From the NCBI RefSeq assembly GCF_963576615.1, contig NC_088711.1, forward strand, positions 17,330,182 through 17,394,181: a DNA stretch of 64,000 nucleotides. The letters are read 5' to 3'. Positions 1-12,100 of this stretch are shown piece by piece (position 1 is the stretch's first letter; each line of letters begins with the position of its first letter). This DNA comes from Watersipora subatra. Lineage: Eukaryota; Bryozoa; Gymnolaemata; Cheilostomatida; Watersiporidae. The notes below the pieces were generated by a model, which was given only the letters and a program-made list of their open reading frames with translations, had not been told where the DNA came from and ran no database searches. The position numbers were made by a program, and so were the translations under genes.

Positions 1-1571
1 TGCACGTCAATTCTTTTAGAATGTATATCCTATAAACTAAGTTAGTTTATTAGTAGCTCTGGCCTCAGCCTGCTAGTTCCTACTGTTCCGGATACTGACT
101 ATTCAACTAGGACCTGCTTGACTTCAGCTCCCATGGTTTAATACACTTCGGATTATAAAACGGTTGAACGTTGAATCAAAGCTGGCGAAGCTCATTAAGA
201 AATTTTTTGTAGTTATTAATGTCCGATTAGTATTTTAATCATCATCAAGGCTGTTTTCCCATCAAAGTCAACAACACATGTTCAAGCTTAGAGAACTTTA
301 CGGCAAAGATCGATGACACAAATATCCTAGTCTCCAGTATACCTGATGCCATTCAAGATGAGCCGTTGAATTACATTGTGATATAAAGTTTGCTTAAATT
401 ACGGAGCTTTTTGAACAAAACATTATGGTAAAAGCAATGAAGACGAGTATATGAAAAAGCCTTGGCAGATGTGTCAGCCATTGCAGACGTCATAATAGTC
501 ATTACCAGGTCAATATTGATTCGACTAATGATAAAAGATGATTAATAAGGGAAATTTGGCAGTTTCCCTTCAGCCAATTCATGAGAAACCTTACATAAGC
601 TTATGTACTCCATGAAATGCAGGCTTAATATTAGATTTGTGATTGTATTTAGACAATGATATCCAGCAGGGCTGTATATCATTGGTGTAGGCATACATAG
701 TTGCAGATCGTCCATTAAAGAGTTTCAATAATAAAATGATGAGAGTCTCAATTGTCAAAGTAATGACACTTAAAGGGCGTGTAATGTCCTTAATTTCTTA
801 AATAAGGCTCAAGATCTGCGTAAATAAAGGGAAGACTAAGAAGCAGTTATAGGCCTAAGCAACTGAAGCACGGGTACTACCGTAGACCCGTGATCAGAAG
901 TAGGTTATGAACTTAAACTAGGCTTCTATTAGAAGCCAGCAAACCTTATATTAGACGAGCACAAAACTTCAGAATTTCCAAAGCAAGGTCGGCTTTTGCA
1001 ACGATTCAACGAGTGATCAATAAGTTTCACTGGGCTTGTTATTCACGGCGCTGGTGCCACTTCCCGTTGTAAGAATTTCTCTGAGTAATAATATAACGCT
1101 TGTACTAGTAGGCGTGGCAAAGATTTAGCACGTGATCAGTGGAAACTGCGTTTGGAAAACCCACAACTTTTCAGACTTGATAACAACGACTCGCTACAAC
1201 GGTGATAACAACGGCTCCGCTAATAAGACCCGGCCTACGGTTAACGCCAACTTGTCCGAGCTACGCATTATTCAGGCTAATTAGTAATTAATAAAGTACT
1301 TTCCTGCTTCTACCGGGAACATCGTTTCAAAACTTGTGTACATGTAAGTAAAAGATATGTGACGGGTAATAACACTTGGCATTAAAAGTTAATCATTGTA
1401 GCCAGTTAGTAACACTTTTCATGCAACTTTGGATGGATTTTACAGTATGTAATAGTCATAAACGACTGTCATTGTACAATGCCAATCAGGCTATTCATCA
1501 TGGCTGGCTTTAAAGTAAATAATTTTTTAGACGAATACATAATCACCTACATTTTCGTAGACAGTGATGTA
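1..1571. other. intergenic, no gene seen
   Basis: I see no convincing exon, RNA gene or tandem array here. The stretch is AT-rich with frequent stops on both strands. The right end abuts the TA dinucleotide that flanks the inverted-repeat element starting at 1572. Confidence 0.5.
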
Positions 1572-2962
1572 GGGAAGAGTGAGGTAAGTTGAAACTCGCG
1601 GCAAGTTGAGCATTACCATTTCCTACCTACCATGTGTTTTGTTGTTTACATTTGCAACATAATTTTATGATCATGAACATTACGTACAGACATTTACAAT
1701 CTCAAGGTGAAAGATAGAGAGGTAAGTCATTCATTCATAATTTCGTCATTTTTTCTGTTTTTTTTGTAATTTTCAATTACACCATACATGTGCATAAGAC
1801 CAAATTGAACCAGTCTGTGACCACTATATTGTTACTTCTTATTTAATAGAATGTTTCAAAAGTGGTAGTATAAGTTTTTTGGGATTCCAAGTGTAGGTTT
1901 CCCAGCTTCGATCGCAACACCTGAAAAATTGCATGTGGGACAAGTTGATCATTGTTGATTTGGGGTAAGTTGAGCATGCTCAACTTACCCCAGTATGTCC
2001 ATGAATCCCATACGTCTGATCTTGGACAATCCTAGTTCACACATCAGCATAGATAGTATAGAGACTGTCAAACAAAAAGGTTTGGTGATGTTGACCGTAC
2101 CTCATACTTCTGAAATAAACTCTACTAGGCAAGGATAGACGGCTCTCAACTCAAGAGCGAGCCTACACCGACTCGATGATGAGTCGATAGACAGACTCGA
2201 GGACAAGCCAATAAACAGACTTGTAGGTTCCTTCTCCCAACTTTTATACCATAATAAGCCAATCGCAATAATTCTTAGTGTTCAGCCAATCGCGCTTATA
2301 GTGAATGCAGCTATGATACACTGGCTGATATCACAATGCTAAAGTCAGAAACAGTGACAAAAATTTTGCACGCTACTTGCCTTAGAAAATCAAGCAGAGC
2401 TATAGTTAAAGAACGCAGTATCTTTATCGGTTTTATATCTCACACCACAAAGCAATAACCCACTAGCAATGACAAAACTGAAAGGTTATATAGCAAACCA
2501 TTAGAAGAATCCACAGTTGATTGGCTGCACAATAATTAGGTCAATTGTTGTCGCAAAAAATATTTCGAATACAAAAACAATAATGTTTGGCACCAACTAA
2601 TCACGCAATACAAGTATCAATAATTTTCTGAGTATTTATATAGTAACATGCATATCTTAGAACAATATGGTAATAAATGGTTAACATAAAATTTGCTAGC
2701 ATAAATCATACACTACATCGGACAGGTGTTAAGTGTGTGCCTTGTAAATGGCGCACCCAGACTATGCTCAACATGCTCAATTATTTTTTTCTGGGTTTGT
2801 TAATTTTTATGCAAACTTCATAATTGGACTGGAAAAATAATACTGCCCATTGAAACACGGTGGTAAGTGGCACCTATGCTATGATAGTCAATTTAATTGT
2901 ACTATAAACAAATGAGTGATAGCCATTCAATTTTTGCCTGCTCAACTTGCCTCGGTCTCTCC
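1572..2962. mobile_element. TA-flanked terminal-inverted-repeat element (non-autonomous)
   Basis: The left end reads GGGAAGAGTGAGGTAAGTTG. The reverse complement of the right end reads GGAGAGACCGAGGCAAGTTG. Both sit next to a TA, as expected for Tc1/mariner/pogo-type insertion. No transposase reading frame is visible, so the copy is a MITE or an eroded element. The motif GGTAAGTTGAGCA recurs inside, including a perfect 30-bp palindrome at 1962-1991 whose half-site is GGGGTAAGTTGAGCA. It lies just upstream of the TRIM-like gene. The superfamily is inferred only from the TA target and termini. Confidence 0.6.
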
Positions 2963-3135
2963 TAACGTGGGCATGTAACGAGAGGTTGTACCATGACAAT
3001 AGCAGATCAAGGTAGTGAAACTACATATGCAAACGTCTGTTTTTATTACGCGTGACCACATTACCGCGATATACTTTTGTCCTTATTATGCCAGTTGCGA
3101 GTTGCTAATAGTTTTATATTTATACGCAGTAAGTC

Positions 3136-6100
3136 ATGATGGAGGTTAGAGATAAGCTTGAGATGTGTTTGAGATGTGAGAGTTGCCATAAAACAGAGGA
3201 GCTAAGAGTACTTCAGTGTTATCACAAGATGTGTCTTCCCTGTTTGTGTAAGTTACTTCTACAATCATCCAACTTTAAAGTGGAAAAAAAAAATAAATTT
3301 TTTTCTCAAACTTTTATATCGTATAGCAATATAATATGATGGGATATAACGTAGTAGTCTGCAAGAACTAAATTTTTTTTCTCACCGAACTCCAGTGAGG
3401 CAATCGCCTGTCAGAGTGTAGGTAGATCTGCAGTGTTAATTTGGTAGAAAGAGTAATTTATAGCCGAATTCTCTGCCTATTACCAATAGTGACCTTTCTG
3501 TAAATTAAGTCTCATTCCTTTGTTCAGGTGTTTATATAACACTATGTAATATAATTTGGCACTGTGTGATGTAATATGATATAGTATAAAAATATGGTAT
3601 TTTCTCAGCAATAATACTATTGTTAATATAATAATGGTTTTAGTTTACTGCTGAATTGTAAAAAGTTTGTTGATCAGGTAAGTAATAATATAACAAGCAA
3701 CGTATTTGTAAATACAGTGAAACACGGATAACTCAAACTTCAAGGGACCGAGCAAAAGTGTTCGAGTTATTAGAGCGTTCAAGCTATCAGGACAGTCATA
3801 AGTGCACGTATTTATCAGTAGATACATGTACATATACAAACTACAGTCAAACATGGATAACTCGCCCACGGATAGCTCGAACACATGGTTAATTCGAACG
3901 GTTTCTTTGGTCCATTCTCACGTAATGATAAATTGCTATAGATAACTCGAACTCAACACTGTTAACTCGAACTGTTTTTTGCCCAACGGCTACCGAAACG
4001 GTTGTTATCGCTTTAAAAAATCACTTTATTCCAAGCCATAGAGGTAAACCTCAACTTTTCGTAATTCATAAGCATCGTTATTACCACCATCAGCAAAATA
4101 TTTTTGTCAACGACTTTTCTAAAGGTTTGGTGAAATTTGATTTATAACAAAAATCCGCTTAGCGATCGCCCTTCGGAAGCAAGGAAAGTGGTATTCGTTA
4201 AGAGCAACACTCCGAGGCAGTTCAATTAGAAGTTTTACGAGGTTTTAAGGTACATTGTATATCACTCTATCACTCACGCTTTTTGAATGGATACTTATTG
4301 AACGTACATGTATTCTCTGTGTTTAGGTCAAACGATGAATAGTTTTCCGGCATTGATTCCGTGTTGAATCAACGTCGGAATGTTGAATGTTTCAAACATC
4401 TTAAAAATTGTTGTAATTAAGCGCATACGTTGTCTTAGCTAAAAAAACTATTCATCGTTTGACCTAAACACAGAATACGTGTGTACATTCAATAAGTATC
4501 CATTCAAAAAGCGTGAGTGATATACAATGTACCGTAAAACCTCGTAAAACTTCTAATTGAACTGCCTCGGAGTGTTGTTCCCAGGTAAAGTGAAGTAATA
4601 TTTGCATAAACTTCAAGAAAAATCGGCAAAATTGACCGTGGGTAAAACGCTCAAAAGAAAAAGATGTCTTTTCTTTTGAGCATTTCAACAACGATCAAGT
4701 TTTGCCAATGTCAATCTAAAAAACGTCCTGGCAACAAACCAATCTCAAGTGATAGAAAAATATTTATACTTTTTGATACAAACGTTTTAAACTTTACATT
4801 AGAAGTATTTAATTTGAAACAAGCCATTTGTGCTTTTGATTTATATTATAGTTTGTATATGTACATGTATCTACTAATAAATAAGTAAATACATGGACTT
4901 GTGACAGTGCTCTGATAACTTGAACGCTCTGACAATTCGAACACTTTCGCTCTGTCCCGAGAAGTTCGAGTTATCCATGTTTGACTGTATATATCAATCA
5001 AAAGCATAGATTGCTTGTTGCAAGTTAAAAGGTCTCTCGTGTGAAGTTTTAAATATTTTTAATCAGAAAGTATAGATATTTTTTTATCATTTGAGTTTTG
5101 TTTGTTGCTTTAAGTGATGTGACTGCCAGGACGTTCTCAGATTAAAATTGGCAAAACTTGATCGCGGTTAAAACGCTCAGAAAAAATACATACGTATTTT
5201 TCTACCGAGCGTTTTAACCAAGTTCAATTTTGCAGTAAGTCAGTTATTACAAAACTGCTTTACTATTAAAAACCCATTATCAATTTTGCCGATATTGCTT
5301 TAAAGTTATCCAAATTTTACCTTGCTTTTCTTGCATTCGGAGGGCTTATCGCTAAGCGGATGTTTGGTAAAATTTGATTTTTGTAAACCTTTAGAAAAGT
5401 CGTTAATGAAAATATTTGCCGATGTTGGTAATAACGAGGCCTAAAAACTAGTAAAAGTCGATGTTTATCTCTATGGCTTGGAATAAAGTGATATTCTAAA
5501 GCGATAGTAACAATCGTCTCGGTAGCCGTTTGGCAAAAAACTGTTCGAGTTAACGGAGTTTCGGTCGAGTGATCTAAAGCCATTTATCATTGCGTGGGAG
5601 CGGACCAAGCAAATCCATTCGAGTTAACCATGTGTTCGATATATCCGAGGGCGATTTATCCGAGTTTCACTGTATATTATAATATGCGTAGTTCTGTTTA
5701 TTTTAATGTTTTGTGATAACCGAAAAACTGTGGTCAATTATTGTTTACTTCAGGAGAAAAATTCATGTTGGTACAGACTCGGAGATGCAACTTATTATGT
5801 TGACAAGAATATTTCTAGTTGATAAACTTATCATAGAATTCTTTTCTATCACCATTGCAGACTTACATATTTTCGATTTTCGATTCGCATTTAGATGGCC
5901 AAATGAAAGAAGAAGGCGGCAGAACATGTCCGGTGTGTGGTAGACTGCTGACAAGACAGCCAGTCCAAAATCCCATCTGTAAAGTTACACAGCACTTTGA
6001 TCAACATAAAGAATCCTTCCTTGAATCTGCTGCAAAAGGTATGCTTTAGAATAACTAGTTTCTAGTTATCTACATCGAGTTGGAACAACTCTCGATTTTC

Positions 6101-9100
6101 TTATGAATATCCTCCTGCTAACTAACTACTCTCTACCTCTACTCCAGTAGACTCATATGATGGTCAACTCTCACTAACTACTTCTATCTCTACTCCAGTA
6201 GACTCATATGCTGGTCAACTCTCGCTGGCTACTCTCTATCTATACTCCAGTAGACTCATATGCTGGTCAACTCTCGCTGGCTACTCTCTACCTTTACTCC
6301 AGTAGACTCATATGATGATCAACTCTCACTGATTACTCTCTATCTCTACTCCAGTAGACTCATATGATGGTCAACTCTCACTGATTACTCTCTACCTCTA
6401 CTCCAGTAGACTCATATGATGGTCAACTCTCACTAACTACTTCTACATCTACTCCAGTAGACTCATATGATGGTCAACTCTCACTGACTACTCTCTATCT
6501 CTAATCCAGTAGACTCATATGATGGTCAACCCTCACTGACTACTCTCTACCTCTACTCCAGTAGACTCATATGATGGTTAACTCTCACTGACTACTCTCT
6601 ACCTCTACTCCAGTAAGCTCATATGATGGTCAACTCTCACTAACTACTCTCCACCTCTACTTCAGTAGACTCATATGATGGTCAACTCTCACTAACTACT
6701 CTCTACCTCTACTTCAGTAAACTCATATGATGGTCACCTCTCACTGATTATTTTCTACTTCAGTAGACTCCTTCAGTACTATTCCTGCTATTTGCAATAT
6801 ATTTTTACTTTTTTTCATCCTCTAACTTTTTTTCAACTAACAATGCCGCTTCAGTATTACTTCCATATATGGTGCTGTCAAAAGAAACTTTACAACAGTG
6901 GTTTGTTTAACTTATGCTATATCAGAGTTTCTGACTTGAGTGCAGGTATTGTTTGACACAAACTTGTGATAATGACCTAATCGATTTCCTATTCTGCTAA
7001 CTAACAAGCTTGAAAGAAGTACTATAATGATCTACTGATGTGCTATTGTACAGTGGGAACAAAGATGTGCCAGTCAACAGACTGTCAAGAGGTGGCTATA
7101 CACTCCTGCAAAAGGTGTAAGATACTTCTCTGTGAAAGGTACAGGACTCGCAAGTTTATTCTATATCAGCATATTTTATAGGCGTACAGAATCATCTAGT
7201 GTAGTAGATATGGCTTAATAAATGTTTTTTTGTTTTTGTTATGAAGATTTTATTAAAACGATACAAACTTTTTTATAGAATAATATTTTACTTGACCTAA
7301 CAGAAAAGATATATTCTGATCGGCTAGATTGAGTTAGGGATAACATATATCATTCAATCAGTGAGTTGTATCTCAAATTATCTTTGATGTTTGAGGAAAG
7401 ATAAACAGATTTTACTAGTTTACAAAATGTACAGCCAATAGGCGTTTACATCTATGTACTGACATCTAGGCATTGATGTCTAGGGATTGATGTTTAGGGT
7501 TTGATGTCTAGGGATTGCAGTTTTGCGTTTGTTGAGATAAATGTACATGTATGCTGTAAACGTCAAGCTCTTGGCAGATGTATGGCAACGTCTCTCATTA
7601 TATGAATCTTACACTGGCCAATGTTACATTTTGAGCAGTTCGAATGACTGAAGTTACTTTTCTTATTAAGTTTTGTCAATGTGGATCAATGCGACTAGTT
7701 TGCTTTTTATTACAATAACATGGCATGACTAGTTTTAATGTTTCTATTGGTTCCCACAAATCGGTCTGTTTTATCATGATTACAAACGAAAATTGACTGC
7801 ATTCATTAACAACACTGTTTTACAAATTAAAAAGCGATGTCTTTACTGACACAAAATTGCCCTCTATTGATAAAGATAATCTAGCATGGGCGAGATGACC
7901 AGAGAGCTTCTAGTCTGTTTCAAATGAACAAGTTCTTCTCAGATCCTTTGTGGCACTCACCGACCTAGTGCACGCCAAACAGACGATGTAATGAGGCCGC
8001 ACTTTATAACTTGTTTGTTAGCAAAGTACATCGGCAGTAAAACATACAAAATGCTTTATGTATAGTAATAGAGTATCTACATTTGTATATGTTGCAATTA
8101 GCAATACATAAACCATTTCTGCATTGCAAAATCTGTGTGACATTACTCATGCTACTGCTACTACTAACACTAGTACTGTTGCTACTATTACTAGTACTGT
8201 TACTACTACCACTGCTACTTCTACTACCACTATTACTGCTGCCATTACTACTGCTACTACCACTGCTGCTACTACTACTACCACCACTATTACTACTGCT
8301 ACCCACTACTGCTACTACTACAATTACTACTACACCAGGTGCTCCATTGTACCCTGTCTCAGAGCTCGTAAGGAACACCAGCTAATGAATCTGGCATATT
8401 TGATGCAAGCAGGAGAGAGAGAAATAGATGAATGGATCAAAAAAAAAAAAACTTGCCTCTCTGACCAAAATGCAAAGGTATATCATCAAACTTAGCTCTG
8501 AACTGAAACCTTATCTAGTCATGCAGCAAAATAGTTTGCATGGACTGGAAGAGTCTCACTTGTGGTTTATTGCAACAAAAGACTACTAATTCATTAAAGC
8601 ATTGCTGTATGGGTTCATAAATGGACGAGACGATGGTTTTAAAACTAGTGTGCGCTTGGGTGTTAACCACACTTTTATGTACTTTAACCATATTCCACCA
8701 AAGAAGCCCGATATACTTCAACAAACTTGATTCAAAACTGACTCAACAAGTTATTCTTATTCTTAGTATCAAGTGCCGTCTAATGACTCTACACTGTGAT
8801 CTATTCTGAACAGCGGGCAAATCTGGTGAACAGCATCCGTGAGTCTGGGCAGAAGTTAATAGAGGTTCCTAGTGACCAGATGGATGTCGTATCTAAGGAG
8901 ATGATGAAGACTCTCCGCAAACTCTCATCTGACTTATTCCAGGTTGACATTGCACTGGCCGAGTGGACAACTGCACTCAACTTTGTAGAGTCATTCGTGG
9001 CTGAAATTGAAAAAAGTTTGCTTATCGAAGTTGTAAAACAACTTCACCTTTATGGTAAGGAAAGTATTTAGCTTCAGAACTGCTGCAATTCTAGAATATG

Positions 9101-12100
9101 CTAAAGTAAATGTACCGTCTTAAGTCTGTTTTTAAACATCCAAAAATTCTTTTAACAATCTTTAGTTGTTTATAAAAAATATTTTTTTAGTTAATCATTT
9201 GTAGTGCTGCCAGGAGTTGTCTTCTCTTTTGTCAGACCTAACAAAAATTACTCAATACATTTATTTAATTATTAATTCTATTTTGTTTCTTTGTATCACA
9301 GACATACTGCAAAATTAGAAGTAATTGTTTCTAATTTGTGATATTTGTTGCATTCCATCCGACATAGAAAAGTAATTACTCTTATTGACAGTTTTTCAGA
9401 ACTCAAGGAATATTAGGAAGCATGAATCTTTTAATAGCTGGAAGTATTTTATTTCTGGTTTAATAATATATAGTTTCAATTCATTAAATTGAAGGAACAT
9501 AAGCAAACTGAGATTTATTTAGATCTCAGTCGTGTTCTTGACCAACCAGCTGGGAAGAGTTTTATATCTGATATGGTTGAAGCAGTTACTTGCAATGTAC
9601 ATGTATGTAAATGTATCGCGTATGCCGACTTGTTGTTGATCACGCAGTAACATTCAGACAAAACAATAGATATTGGCTGTTTTTTAACCCAATTTTCAAA
9701 TTAACTTTTAACTACAATGACACAAGCTTGCTAAAACAAAACTTTAACAGAACTTTAATATTAAGCTAAAATTAATAGGAAAGTTTAGCTCCCCATTGAG
9801 GCTGGAACCATGCTGAATATTTTGAGCCTTCCAGACACTGAAAAAAGTATCATAATCTATAAAAACTTTAACAAATTTGAAACTTTACTGCAAATATCAT
9901 GCAGCAAATCTTAAAAGTCTAATAATAGAAATAAACTTGATTACGTGAGAGAAGACAACTCCTAAAGTCTGATTAGAGGTTGGTCTTTGTATGACTTAAC
10001 AGCATTTCGTTAGTAGTTTTTTTAACTCAATTCATACAAACCCATCAAGGTAAATGCCAACTCATGACAGCGATTCCTTTTCACTGTCCAAATGGTTTTA
10101 GAGAGTTATTCCACCTCAAATCATGCTAACAAATGAACTACAGCATGCCTTGATGATAAGCTATGCCTGAAATGCTCTACGAGTTGCCCATGTTGCCTGT
10201 AAAATTTCTCATACTTGTTACTACATAATAGAGTTATCTACTAGCCTGATAGTATGCAAACTAGTGAACACATTAAACTCAACTCTTTAAATCAATCTCT
10301 CACTCATCAGTCATTCATTCACACACTCACTTAACCAACACTCACTTACCCATTACTCACTTACCCATCACTCACTTACCCATCACTCACTTACCCATCA
10401 CTCACTTAACCATCACTCACTTAATCATCACTCACTTACCTATCACTCACTTACCCATCACTCACTTACCCATTACTCACTTACCCATCACTCAACCATC
10501 ACTCACTTACCCATCACTCACTTACCCATCACTCACTTATCCATCACTCACTTAACCATCACTCACTTACCCATCACTCACTTACCCATTACTCACTTAC
10601 CCATCACTCAACCATCACTCACTTACCCATCACTCACTTACCCATCACTCACTTAACCATCACTCACTTACCTATCACTCACTTACCCATCACTCACTTA
10701 CCCATTACTCACTTACCCATCACTCAACCATCACTCACTTACCCATCACTCACTTACCCATCACTCACTTATCCATCACTCACTTAACCATCACTCACTT
10801 ACCCATCACTCACTTACCCATTACTCACTTACCCATCACTCAACCATCACTCACTTACCCATCACTCACTTAACCATCACTCACTTAACCATCACTCACT
10901 TAACCATCACTCACTTACCTATCACTCACTTACCCATCACTCACTTAACCATCACTCACTTACCTATCACTCACTTACCCATCACTCACTTACCCATTAC
11001 TCACTTACCCATCACTCAACCATCACTCACTTACCCATCACTCACTTACCCATCACTCACTTATCCATCACTCACTTAACCATCACTCACTTACCCATCA
11101 CTCACTTACCCATTACTCACTTACCCATCACTCAACCATCACTCACTTACCCATCACTCACTTAACCATCACTCACTTAACCATCACTCACTTAACCATC
11201 ACTCACTTACCCATTACTCACTTACCCATCACTCACTTACCCATCACTCACTTACCCATCACTCACTTAACCATCACTCACTTAATCATCACTCACTTAA
11301 CCATCACTCACTTAACCATCACTCATTTAACCATCACTCACTTAACCATCACTCACCCATCACTCACCCATCTCTCATTCATTCACTTACTCACTCCATC
11401 ATTCGCACACTTACCACTTTCTCATTTACTTACTACATGCACTCCTGACTTATTCATTCACTTAACTGCTCACTCAATCATTCACTAGAATAGACACTTG
11501 AAGTTGCCAAAGTTCTCTCTGGATATCTCTGATTTTTTTTAATCGTCATCTTTAATAGTTTTTCTCATGAGATCTGATGGATTCGAGAATTACTCACCAT
11601 GAAAATAGCTCAGAAACAATGCTGAAAAATAACAACTATAACAAGGTGCTCTCTACTTCTCAGTGAATGTCAAAACTAGAAACAAGAATACAAGAAAACT
11701 ATTCTAACTACAGCTGTGGTTGGTCTAAATTATTGTAACTAGAGATGTGATTGGTCTAAGTAATTCTAACTAGAGATGTGGTTGGTCTAAATTATTATAA
11801 CTAAAGGTGTGATTGGTCTAAATTATTCTAAAGATGAGAGTAAAACAGTTTGTTCATAAATTTATAGGTGGAGAAAACAAGGATAACTGTTTCATATGGT
11901 TTTTTTACCATATTTTTTAATAAAAGCAGGGTTAACGCGCGATAGACCTTGACCTGTAAAGGTAAATTTTTACAATTCAGTAGCATTTAGTCAGAAATAA
12001 CTATATATTGCAGAGCATCAGTACAAGGTTCTTATCAGCAATTATCAGCTTATACACTCTACAGATGTAACCTGCTTGGATATGGCTTGGAGTCACAAAG

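Noticed and set aside
8004-8495. Ser/Asn-rich, Leu-rich and Thr-rich frames
   Set aside because: They come from the TAC/TGC trinucleotide repeat. Only the part after 8338 in one frame is a real exon.
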